A DNA stretch of 35,978 nucleotides from an uncultured Burkholderiales bacterium. GTDB lineage: Bacteria > Pseudomonadota > Gammaproteobacteria > Burkholderiales > Burkholderiaceae_C. The stretch covers positions 1 to 35,978 of the forward strand of contig CALMQI010000249.1 in the NCBI GenBank assembly GCA_937871935.1, read 5' to 3'. Position numbers and translations under genes: made by a program. Each line of letters begins with the position of its first letter. Within the stretch, counting starts at the first letter, position 1. Below the pieces are notes generated by a model, which saw only the letters and a list, made by a program, of their open reading frames with translations, did not search any database and was not told the origin of the DNA. Of this stretch, positions 7,842-15,701 are shown in pieces.

Positions 7842-9380
7842 TTGTTGACGTATTGCGGACTCCCATTGAGACTGACGCGCCGCCGACTTGCGATCGTGAC
7901 TGCCCTCTTCGCGGCCACACGAGGCTTGGGTGCATGCGGCGGTCGTGGCACTGGGTCTGAAACGACGGGTGCCACGCCATTACCTGCTCCTGCCCCGTCG
8001 CCCTCCTCGGCGCCCTCCTTGCCGCCACCGCCACCGCCACCGCCACCGCCACCGCCACCGCCGTCAACGGCTGCGTTTCCGCTGCGCGTTGGGTCAAGTG
8101 GTCGCTACCTGGTCGATGCCAATGGCGCTGCGTTCCTAATACACGGCGACACACCTTGGTCCATCGCGGTACAGCTCAGCCGAGCACAGGTCGATGCTTA
8201 CCTTAATGACCGTGCCGCGCGTGGTTTCACGGCCATATTGTTCGAGGCCATCGAACGGCTGTACTCGTCTCAGTCGCCACCCTACAAGAACGCTCTTGGC
8301 GAGCAGCCGTTCACCTTGCTGAGCCCAGTGTCGTGGACCTCGCGGGTAGAGGCCTACTGGGCGCACGTTGACTACATTGTCAACGCGGCCAAGGCCCGTG
8401 GCATCGCCTGTTTCATTACCCCGGCCTACATGGGCTTCGGCAACAACACAAATGGCGATGGCTGGGTCACTGACACCGATGCCGCGATCGCTGCTGATCT
8501 GCAGAACTATGGCGCCTACCTGGCCAGTCGCTACCCCCAGGGCAACGTGGTTTGGGTCATGGGTGGGGACTATGCGGGCACCCAGGCCCAGCGCGACAAG
8601 CAGTGGAACATCGCCATAGGAATCCGCAGCGTCAACGGCGGCGCGCTGATTACCGGGCATCCGGCGCGGGCGGATGGCGATGGTTGGAGTCTGTGGGGGC
8701 CCGGTGGACAGAACTACACCGGGTTCAACGTTAACTGCGTCTATACGAACGAAGTGGATGTCGCTAGTGAGTCGGCCTTAGCTTACGGACGCGCTGGCCC
8801 GATGCCAGCCGTACTACTTGAGAGTCGGTATGAAGGTGAACAGAGCAGCACCACGAATGACATGGCGCAGCAGTGCATGCAGGCATATCTCTCGGGCTGT
8901 TCGGGATACTTCTTCGGCAACAAGCCGGTATGGAGCTTTGGTGCCCCGGATGTCGGTAGCATCATAGTAGGCGGCGGTATCGGTGTCGCGGCGACGCTTG
9001 GCGGCCACTTGGACACTCCAGGGGCGCGGGCGATGGCGCACATCGGGACGCTGATGCGCTCCTACCCATGGCAACTCCTGCAACCCAGGAAGGACACAAG
9101 TTTGGTGAGTACGGCGCTGGGTAGCGGTCAAGCGGCAACATGCCCGGCGTTGTCGTCTGATGGTCAGTTTGCTTTTGTTGTGAAGAACAATGCGTCCAGC
9201 ATCACGGTGGCAATGACAGCCTTCGCGAAAGGCAGTGTACGCACGCGCTGGTTCGACCCGACTAGCGGCACCTACAGCGCCGTGAGCGGCAGTCCGTTCT
9301 CCAACACTGGGAGCCAGACCATCGCACACCCCGGCAACAACACCAGTGGTGGCCCATGTTGGGTGCTGGTAGTGGACTAG
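7842..9380 (+). CDS. Apiosidase-like (DUF4038) glycoside hydrolase lipoprotein
   Basis: A cationic n-region (LRLTRRR) and hydrophobic core lead to the lipobox LGAC with Cys at residue 32, so an outer-membrane or periplasmic lipoprotein is expected. A linker rich in Pro/Ser/Ala follows, with 14 consecutive prolines at 61-74. Residues about 80-400 match the DUF4038/apiosidase TIM-barrel family (FLIHGDTPWSIAV, WVMGGDYAG with MGGDY at 240-244, and LLESRYEGE with Glu327 as a candidate catalytic acid). The last 100 residues resemble the small beta-domain that follows DUF4038 (RTRWFDPTSGTYSAVSG). No ATG is available. The frame opens at TTG 7842, while TTG at 7866 would give a neater signal peptide starting MRLTRRR. 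It probably trims or turns over the polysaccharide made here (inference). Confidence 0.85.
   Translation: MLTYCGLPLRLTRRRLAIVTALFAATRGLGACGGRGTGSETTGATPLPAPAPSPSSAPSLPPPPPPPPPPPPPPSTAAFPLRVGSSGRYLVDANGAAFLIHGDTPWSIAVQLSRAQVDAYLNDRAARGFTAILFEAIERLYSSQSPPYKNALGEQPFTLLSPVSWTSRVEAYWAHVDYIVNAAKARGIACFITPAYMGFGNNTNGDGWVTDTDAAIAADLQNYGAYLASRYPQGNVVWVMGGDYAGTQAQRDKQWNIAIGIRSVNGGALITGHPARADGDGWSLWGPGGQNYTGFNVNCVYTNEVDVASESALAYGRAGPMPAVLLESRYEGEQSSTTNDMAQQCMQAYLSGCSGYFFGNKPVWSFGAPDVGSIIVGGGIGVAATLGGHLDTPGARAMAHIGTLMRSYPWQLLQPRKDTSLVSTALGSGQAATCPALSSDGQFAFVVKNNASSITVAMTAFAKGSVRTRWFDPTSGTYSAVSGSPFSNTGSQTIAHPGNNTSGGPCWVLVVD
8022..8063 (+). repeat. In-frame CCGCCA microsatellite encoding polyproline
   Basis: Seven near-identical CCGCC(A/G) hexamers in a row encode 14 prolines in the linker of the glycosidase lipoprotein. 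The 6-nt unit keeps the frame if copies are gained or lost, so slippage would change linker length by two residues per unit rather than switch the gene off. Confidence 0.85.
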
Positions 9381-9391
9381 CGACCCGAATC

Positions 9392-10897
9392 ATGGCTTCG
9401 GATGAACGCCAGGCTCTAGAGGATCTCCTCTATCGGCGTCAATTCGTGCTCGGTCCCTCCTGCTTGCCTCAGGTCGCTGCGTGGCCGCGCCTGCAAATCG
9501 CCGGTCGCATCTGTGTCATCGCGCACCCTGATCTGAACGCCCAGCAGGTCACTCGACAAGAGATCTCGCTGACACTGCTCGGCTTTCTCATCGATCCGTA
9601 CGAGCCGCAATCCAGCAACGCGGCGATCCTGGACCGACTACTGCACGCGATTGAGCGCCCCTTCAATTTCGGCCGCTGGGTATCGCATACTGAATCACTC
9701 GGTGGCCGCTGGATCCTTATCGTCCACGACGGACGTACCACGACCCTCTTTACAGATCCGATGGGTCTACGTCAGGTCTTCTATACCGACAGAAGCCTGA
9801 CGGGCGGTGTTTGGTGTGCGACTCAGCCCGGTCTGGTTGCAGATGCCCTGGGATTGGGCATGGATCCGGTGGCGATCAGCCAGTTCTTGATGTCTGAGCC
9901 CGTCCGCCGATGGCAAGAGTTCCTATGGCCTGCCGACACATGCTCCTATCGAGAGTTCCGTCGGTTGCTGCCCAACCGGTCCCTCGACCTAGATACGGGA
10001 GAATGCACTCGGTTCTGGCCGACTGGCCCTTTGGAGCATCGATCCCTTCAAGAAGGCGTAGAAGCAACCATCGAGCTTCTGCCCAAGCTTCTTCTCGCCT
10101 GCTCGGTGCGCTTCAAGCTGGCTCACGCCGTCAGCGCGGGGTGGGATTCCCGGTTGTTGCTGGCAGCGTCAAAAGAAGTCTGTCGCGATGTGTGGTACTA
10201 CACGTATGCGCGTAAAGGAGCCGATGCCGACGTCACGGTGATCCCGCGACTTCTGGAGCGTCTGGGTCTTACAGATCATCTCCTGCCACTGCCTGATCGC
10301 GGGGACAAAGCCTTTGCGGACTTGTTCCGCCGACATGTCAGCTTGTCGCGGCCGTTTTGCGGTCGGTTCATCCAGGCGCTGTTGGATTCTTGTCCGCAAG
10401 ATCGCGTCTGCATTGCTGGCAACGCCGCCGAGATCACCAGGGTGCGATTTCGGCGCCACCCGGCCAGCAAGAGCTTAGCGCGAAGTGGTGCGACCAATTC
10501 ATGTCCTTCTCGTCCGGGGATCAATTACAGGAGATTCCATTCGTGGATCAGGCGTGGGAGCGGTGGCTTGCCGACCTTGGGCCGACGTACAACGTTAATC
10601 CGCTTGACCTCTTCTACTGGGACCACTGGGCGGGGAACTTCGCCGGCATAGACCAAGCCGAGGGCGACCTGGTGATGGAACTTCACACCGTACAACTGCC
10701 GACGACTGCCGTCGATCATGCTCTCCACGGATGAACGGTTCCGCGACCATGACTTGCCGGTGTTGTACAGGGACGCCGCAAGGGCGTTGTGGCCGGCCGT
10801 TCTTGATGAACCCGTGAATCCTCCACCGCAGAGGCGCTTGGTGACACGCGTTCGTGACGCCCTTGTGCTACTGGTGAGAGACCCCGGCCGCGCCTGA
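9392..10897 (+). pseudogene. Asparagine-synthase-like gene interrupted by two frame changes
   Basis: Read through both frame changes, the gene would encode about 501 residues: a glutaminase-like N-terminal half without the first-position Cys (MASDERQAL), then an ATP-pyrophosphatase half with a variant PP-loop SAGWDSR. The frame fits from 9392 to about 10460, ending around GNAAEITRVRFRRHP. It continues in another frame (GQQELSAKWCDQF, PFVDQAWERWL, NPLDLFYWDHWAGNFAG) up to about 10684, then returns to the first frame (TPYNCRRLPSIMLSTDERFR) until TGA at 10895-10897. The first change fits loss of one G in a CCGGCC context near 10460. The second fits one extra base or two lost bases near 10681. 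Protein-like sequence is kept in every segment, so decay is very recent or these are assembly errors. If intact it would be a second Cys-less amide-forming enzyme in the decoration cassette. Confidence 0.75.
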
Positions 10898-11008
10898 TGG
10901 GCGCCGTGGTCCACCCGACGGTCAACCACCAAGAATTGGTGATACCGCCGGGGCCGGGCAACTGCGATGATTGCTTGGCCCAATCCGGAACCACGAGAAC
11001 ACACGTAA
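10898..11008. other. Short spacer with a CACCAA-GAA-TTGGTG dyad
   Basis: This 111-nt spacer precedes the SxtJ-like gene. It contains one small inverted repeat at 10927-10941 (6-bp arms, 3-nt centre) and no T tract. A role as a weak terminator or operator is possible; nothing else is visible. Confidence 0.3.
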
Positions 11009-11428
11009 ATGGCCCATGAGGACTTCAGCCGCGTACAAATCGTAAAGGGCTCGAGCGATCGCGCATTCGGCTGGGTGTTCGCTGTCGTATTTCTCGGCGC
11101 CGCGCTTTGGCCGCTGCTGCAGCGTAACCCAGTCCGGTGGTGGGCACTTGTGGCCTGCGCAGGAGTGCTGGTCATAACGGTTGTGCGGCCGTCGCTCTTG
11201 GCACGACCCAATCATCTGTGGACTCGTTTGGGGGTCGTGCTCGGTCACATCGTCAGCCCGATCGCTTTGGGCATATTGTTTTTTGGGGTAATTACGCCAA
11301 TTGGCGCGTTGATGCGTCTGGCCGGAAAGGACCCGCTGCGCTTGCGACGTGAGGTCGCCACTCCCAGCTATTGGGTCGCTCGCACGCCGCCAGGGCCGCC
11401 TCCTGACTCTATGGAGAATCAGTTCTAG
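11009..11428 (+). CDS. SxtJ-like small membrane protein
   Basis: This 139-residue protein has a short N-terminal cytoplasmic part and three hydrophobic segments (about 20-38, 43-60 and 72-95). A conserved-looking stretch, GVITPIGALMRLAGKDPLRL, follows near 94-113. That pattern is what I recall for the SxtJ family, first named in the saxitoxin cluster, where it lies beside a carbamoyltransferase. The same arrangement holds here: SxtJ-like, DUF5989, then carbamoyltransferase within 175 nt. Its function is unknown. A membrane scaffold or partner for the carbamoyltransferase is the natural guess from gene order. The ATG at 11009 has only a weak purine-rich stretch upstream. Confidence 0.8.
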   Translation: MAHEDFSRVQIVKGSSDRAFGWVFAVVFLGAALWPLLQRNPVRWWALVACAGVLVITVVRPSLLARPNHLWTRLGVVLGHIVSPIALGILFFGVITPIGALMRLAGKDPLRLRREVATPSYWVARTPPGPPPDSMENQF

Positions 11429-11438
11429 AAGGGCCATC

Positions 11439-11588
11439 ATGTCGATGTTGAAGGAACTCTGGATCTTTCTGCGGGCGCGAAAGAAGGCATGGCTGTGGCC
11501 GGTGTTCGTGGCCATGGCCCTGTTGGGCGCGTTGATCGTGTTGGCCCAGGGCTCGGCAGTGGCGCCATTCATCTACACGCTATTCTGA
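11439..11588 (+). CDS. DUF5989 microprotein
   Basis: This 49-residue protein has an amphipathic N-terminus (MSMLKELWIFLRARKKAW) and one transmembrane helix (WPVFVAMALLGALIVLAQG), ending in APFIYTLF. Length and sequence fit DUF5989, a family of tiny membrane proteins found between SxtJ-like and carbamoyltransferase genes. A GAAGG ribosome-binding site 6-10 nt upstream supports the ATG at 11439 rather than the longer frame from 11349. It lies 10 nt after the SxtJ-like gene and 13 nt before the carbamoyltransferase, so translation is probably coupled. Its molecular role is not known; a small membrane subunit of the enzyme is possible. Confidence 0.85.
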   Translation: MSMLKELWIFLRARKKAWLWPVFVAMALLGALIVLAQGSAVAPFIYTLF

Positions 11589-11601
11589 TCCTAGGCCGCA
11601 C

Positions 11602-13431
11602 GTGCGCGTCCTCGGTATCTCCGCCTACTACCACGACAGTGCGGTGGCACTGGTAGACGACGGCAGAATCGTCGCGGCCGCGCAAGAGGAACGCTTCTCA
11701 CGAAGGAAGCACGATGCGCGCTTTCCGCAACAGGCGTTGAACTACTGTCTGGCAGAGGCCGGCATCGGTCTCGGTGACGTGGACCGAGTGGTCTTCTACG
11801 ACAAGCCCTTCCTGAAGTTCGAGCGTTTGGTCGAGTCCTATCTTGCCTTTGCACCGCGCGGCTTCAAGTCGTTCCGGATGGCCATACCGCTATGGCTCCG
11901 CGAGAAGCTGTTTCTCAAGGATCTGCTGCTACAGAATCTGCACGCCATGCCCGGAGGCGACCGCTGGAACTCACCCCTTCTATTTAGCGAACACCATCTC
12001 AGCCATGCGGCCAGCGCCTTCTTTCCGTCGCCATTCGACAAGGCCGTCATTCTGACGATGGACGGTGTTGGCGAATGGGCAACCACCTCAGCGGCGATCG
12101 GCGATGGCAATACGATCGCCGTGCACAAGGAAATCCACTTCCCGCATTCGCTGGGCCTACTGTATTCAGCGCTGACGTACTACATCGGCTTCAAGGTCAA
12201 CTCAGGCGAATACAAGGTGATGGGGCTCGCGCCCTACGGCGAGCCGAAGTACTCCCGCCAGATCTTCGACAAACTCATCGACGTCAAGGCCGATGGATCG
12301 TTCAGATTGGACCTGGCGTACTTCGACTACTGCACCGGCCTGACCATGACCAATGCCTGGTTCGACGAGCTCTTCGGTGGCCCACCACGCAAGCCTGACG
12401 AACCGTTGACACAGCGGCACATGGACTTGGCTGCGTCCATACAAGCCGTCACCGACGAGGTCGTGTTGCGGCTCACCCGCTCGCTGCGCGTGCAGACGGG
12501 CATCAATACTCTGTGCATGGCCGGTGGAGTCGCGTTGAATTGCGTGGCAAACGGTAAGGTGATGCGCGACGGCTGCTTCGACGACATCTACATTCAGCCT
12601 GCCGCTGGCGACGCCGGCGGCGCACTCGGCGCAGCCCTGGTGGGCCTGCATATGCAGTTGGCGCAACCGAGGTATGTGAGCGGTGATGGGATGCGGGGAG
12701 CCTATCTTGGGCCGCAGTTCGCCGATGAAGACATTGAACACCGCCTCCGTGCCTGCGGTGCCCAGTTCACGATGCTCGACGATCGTTCGCTGGTCGAACG
12801 CTGCGCAGAGGACCTCGCGCAGGGCAAGGCGTTGGGCTGGTTCCAGGGCCGAATGGAGTTCGGTCCGCGTGCATTGGGGAATCGCTCGATCCTGGGCGAT
12901 CCGCGTTCCCCGACTATGCAGAAGACGCTGAATCTAAAGGTAAAGTACCGTGAATCATTCCGGCCCTTTGCACCGTCGGTCTTGCGCGAGCGGGTCAGCG
13001 ACTATTTCGAGATCGACGCCGACAGCCCTTATATGCTTCTGGTTGCCGATATCGTGGAGTCGCGTCGCCGGGAGATGACTGCCGCAGAGCGAGGCCTGTT
13101 CGGCATCGACAAGCTCAACGTTCCACGGTCGGACATACCGGCAGTGACGCACGTCGACTACTCCGCCCGAATCCAGACAGTGCACGCACAGACCAATGCG
13201 CGTTATCACGCGCTACTGACTGCATTTGAGCAGAAGACCGGATGCCCGGTGCTCGTCAACACAAGCTTCAATGTTCGCGGCGAGCCTATTGTCGGATCGC
13301 CGGAGGATGCGTTTCGCTGCTTCATGGGTACTGAGCTGGACGCGCTCGCCATAGGCAACTTCTACATGGACAAGTCCGACCAAAATCCCACCCTCAAGGC
13401 GGACTACTCCACCGCGTTCGAACTGGACTGA
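11602..13431 (+). CDS. NodU/CmcH-type O-carbamoyltransferase
   Basis: This is a 609-residue enzyme of full family length. The N-terminal Kae1-like domain begins MRVLGISAYYHDSAVALV. It carries the metal-binding EHHLSH at 130-135, MDGVGEW at 153-159 and the AGGVALNCVANG nucleotide loop at 307-318. The C-terminal domain starts with GRMEFGPRALGNRSILGDPR at 416-435, a hallmark of the family, and ends with NTSFNVRGEPIV. Family members form carbamoyl-adenylate from carbamoyl phosphate and ATP and transfer the carbamoyl group to a hydroxyl, often of a sugar. The GTG start at 11602 lies 13 nt after the DUF5989 gene. Here the acceptor is probably a sugar of the repeat unit (inference). Confidence 0.93.
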   Translation: MRVLGISAYYHDSAVALVDDGRIVAAAQEERFSRRKHDARFPQQALNYCLAEAGIGLGDVDRVVFYDKPFLKFERLVESYLAFAPRGFKSFRMAIPLWLREKLFLKDLLLQNLHAMPGGDRWNSPLLFSEHHLSHAASAFFPSPFDKAVILTMDGVGEWATTSAAIGDGNTIAVHKEIHFPHSLGLLYSALTYYIGFKVNSGEYKVMGLAPYGEPKYSRQIFDKLIDVKADGSFRLDLAYFDYCTGLTMTNAWFDELFGGPPRKPDEPLTQRHMDLAASIQAVTDEVVLRLTRSLRVQTGINTLCMAGGVALNCVANGKVMRDGCFDDIYIQPAAGDAGGALGAALVGLHMQLAQPRYVSGDGMRGAYLGPQFADEDIEHRLRACGAQFTMLDDRSLVERCAEDLAQGKALGWFQGRMEFGPRALGNRSILGDPRSPTMQKTLNLKVKYRESFRPFAPSVLRERVSDYFEIDADSPYMLLVADIVESRRREMTAAERGLFGIDKLNVPRSDIPAVTHVDYSARIQTVHAQTNARYHALLTAFEQKTGCPVLVNTSFNVRGEPIVGSPEDAFRCFMGTELDALAIGNFYMDKSDQNPTLKADYSTAFELD

Positions 13432-13441
13432 AAGGCGACAG

Positions 13442-14620
13442 TTGAGCACACCACGCGCCCTCGTCGGAGGTATCTTGGCGGGCGTGTCGGTCGTCCTGAT
13501 CTTGAAGTGGGTACCGCTTCCGTTTGCCTGGATCGCGTGGTTGTTGGGTGCGGCGATCTTCATCGCGATTCCGCGGCTCGCAATCTGGATGCGTACCCCT
13601 CTTTCCACGCTAGGCGCGATAGCGATCTCGCTGGGCGCTGCGGAAGTCTGGTTTGCGTACTCCTTGCCACCCGAAGTCGACCGGCAGCTTTCACCGCCTA
13701 TGAATCAAGTCGATTCGATTCTTGGCTGGGCGCCCCGGCCGTCACAGAGCGTCCGAGCGAAGGCCACGGCGGGCGGTCGCACGCTCTACGATGTTCGTTA
13801 CTCAATCGACACAAGCGGACATCGGATTACTGCCGTCGACCACAACGCGAGCGCAGCAGGCTGCATCTTTGTTTTCGCAGACTCATTCGCTTTCGGAGAA
13901 GGTGTCGAGGACTCAGAGAGTCTGCCTTATCAGCTGGGCGCCTTGATGCAGGGTCGTTACAGAATCATCAATTTCGCCGCGCCCGGATATGGCGCGGAGC
14001 ACATGCTCGCCAGCCTGGAACGCGGCGAACTCAGCAGGGCGTCGCCATGCGAACCAACCCATGTCATCTACCTCGCACTACCACATCACATTCACCGAGC
14101 GGCTGGCAAGACTACCTTCTCGAGCGGCGGGCCACGCTACCAGCTTCGCGCTGGTGGCTCACTTGTGTACTTGGGAACACCCGCTGCGATAGCGGCGAGC
14201 GGTCCGGCTCAGCGAAGCTGGTGGCTGGGCGAATTGGACTATCAGTTCAGGAAGGCGAGTATCCGGCGCGCGTTTGCCGGAAGGCCGCCGACCACAACAG
14301 ACGGCGATATCGATCTTTACTTTGCGGTTGTTCGAGAGGCATACCGCATAGTTGGCGAACGGTGGCCCGCAGCCCAACGCCATGTGATCAGCTGGAACAT
14401 TCACGACTACTTCGCCTTGGGGCAAGCTCGGTTCTATCGTGGGCTCGCAACGGTTGACGCTAACGTTCACTCAATTGAGTCCATGGTCCCAGGCTATGCC
14501 CTTAACCTGGCAAAGCACAGCCTCGATCCTCTCGAGCTGCATCCCAGCGGGCAGACCTACCGCCGCGTGGCTCAGCACCTGGCCGCACATTTGTTCGGCA
14601 CCACTCATGCGAGGCAGTAG
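13442..14620 (+). CDS. Membrane-anchored SGNH/GDSL-hydrolase-like protein
   Basis: The 392-residue protein has three N-terminal hydrophobic segments (about 7-25, 28-48, 55-73) followed by a periplasmic domain with an SGNH fold. Block I reads FADSFAFGEGV at 145-155, with Ser148 as nucleophile and Ala where Gly is usual. Block II-like NFAAPGYG is at 177-184. The Asp/His dyad is likely D362 and H367 (DPLELHPSGQTYRRVA). Such proteins are esterases or O-acyltransferase partners acting on polysaccharides. The TTG start at 13442 is backed by an AAAGG about 7 nt upstream, and the gene follows the carbamoyltransferase by 10 nt, so the two are co-expressed. Addition or removal of an ester on the exported glycan is inferred. 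Confidence 0.8.
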   Translation: MSTPRALVGGILAGVSVVLILKWVPLPFAWIAWLLGAAIFIAIPRLAIWMRTPLSTLGAIAISLGAAEVWFAYSLPPEVDRQLSPPMNQVDSILGWAPRPSQSVRAKATAGGRTLYDVRYSIDTSGHRITAVDHNASAAGCIFVFADSFAFGEGVEDSESLPYQLGALMQGRYRIINFAAPGYGAEHMLASLERGELSRASPCEPTHVIYLALPHHIHRAAGKTTFSSGGPRYQLRAGGSLVYLGTPAAIAASGPAQRSWWLGELDYQFRKASIRRAFAGRPPTTTDGDIDLYFAVVREAYRIVGERWPAAQRHVISWNIHDYFALGQARFYRGLATVDANVHSIESMVPGYALNLAKHSLDPLELHPSGQTYRRVAQHLAAHLFGTTHARQ

Positions 14621-14741
14621 GTCCGCTTGGCCTTGTCCTCCCTAGCAACACGGCCAGCGTTCGCACTCACCTGTTCAATCTACGAATCTACGCGCCGGTG
14701 AGGACACATTTCTGTGCTCGAACTTCGTCGGCTCAACGGGC

Positions 14742-15701
14742 TCAATCACGCTCTCCAAGAAGGAGGTTCTGCCACAAGCGCAGACCGAACCTCCAGCGCT
14801 GCCGATCCCAAGGCGTAAAGCGGCGCAACTGGAACGGATCGGTCAGCTTCGTCGATACGCCCCACCGGGTCGAAACCGCTGCGTCGAATCCTGCCTCGCG
14901 AGCCAACTCAACACTTTCCTCAACGTAATCCTCGCCTGGCTTGCCGTTCGGATAGGCGAACAGCCTTACTGGCTCGCCAAGCACGCCTTCGAGCTTTCTC
15001 TTGCTGTCTTCGATCTCGCGTCGCGCATCGTCGCGCGTCAGCGTGCGCAGGATAGGGTGCGAAACGGTGTGGGCGCCAATGTCCTGCCCCCTCGCACGGA
15101 GCGACCGCAGTTGGTCTGAAGTCAACATCTGGTCCGACGGGGGGATGACCTCCGCCCGGCGCGCCACGTCGTCGACGAACGCCTGCCGTCGGTCAACTGG
15201 GAGGTACTTGGCATGCCCGACTAGCAGTTGTATGGCCCCGCGGCGCTGAGCCAAGCTGTCGAGCGGCACGGAACTGATGGTCGGATGCAAGCCGTCCAAC
15301 GGCAGCCGATCTAGCCCACATGCACGCACGACATCGATCAGCGTGTCGTTCCACATGGTGCCGCCGTCGAGAAAGCCGGTTGCGACGAAGAAGGTCGCCT
15401 TCAACCCATGCTTCTCAAGGATGGGCGTCGCACACGTCAGGTTGTCGGCATATCCATCGTCGAACGTGATAGACAGCGACGGTCGCCGCAGCTCGCCCAT
15501 GCGCAGGCCGCTTAACGCCTCGGAAAGCGGAACGACGTCGAACCACTCACGCGTCCACGCACAGATGTCTTCGAAACGGGCAGCATCGACCTCGTAAGGA
15601 AACAGCGGATCGGGCCGTGAAAGCACCCGATGGAAGATCAGTATCGACAATCGTGCATGCCGCCCCGAATGCGCCGCGCGACGAATGAGCGACCCGATCA
15701 C
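14742..15701 (-). CDS. Polysaccharide deacetylase (NodB/CE4 family)
   Basis: The 319-residue protein carries CE4 motif 1 as TFDDGY at 79-84 (Asp81/Asp82) and motif 2 as HTVSH at 211-215. Later it has RLFAYPNGKPGEDY, in place of the usual motif 3. It probably removes N-acetyl groups from a hexosamine of the exopolysaccharide. The GTG start at 15701 overlaps the stop of the O-antigen-ligase-like gene as GTGA. The frame remains open to 15788, but that extension lies wholly in the upstream coding region and is low complexity. No clear signal peptide is seen, although LSILIFHRVLS near the N-terminus is the first strand of the fold. It is the last gene of the long leftward run. Confidence 0.9.
   Translation of the reverse strand: MIGSLIRRAAHSGRHARLSILIFHRVLSRPDPLFPYEVDAARFEDICAWTREWFDVVPLSEALSGLRMGELRRPSLSITFDDGYADNLTCATPILEKHGLKATFFVATGFLDGGTMWNDTLIDVVRACGLDRLPLDGLHPTISSVPLDSLAQRRGAIQLLVGHAKYLPVDRRQAFVDDVARRAEVIPPSDQMLTSDQLRSLRARGQDIGAHTVSHPILRTLTRDDARREIEDSKRKLEGVLGEPVRLFAYPNGKPGEDYVEESVELAREAGFDAAVSTRWGVSTKLTDPFQLRRFTPWDRQRWRFGLRLWQNLLLGERD

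Noticed and set aside
14677..14692. Tandem AATCTACG AATCTACG in the convergent gap 14621-14741
   Set aside because: Only two copies and no neighbouring structure; no T-tailed terminator hairpin was found there either.
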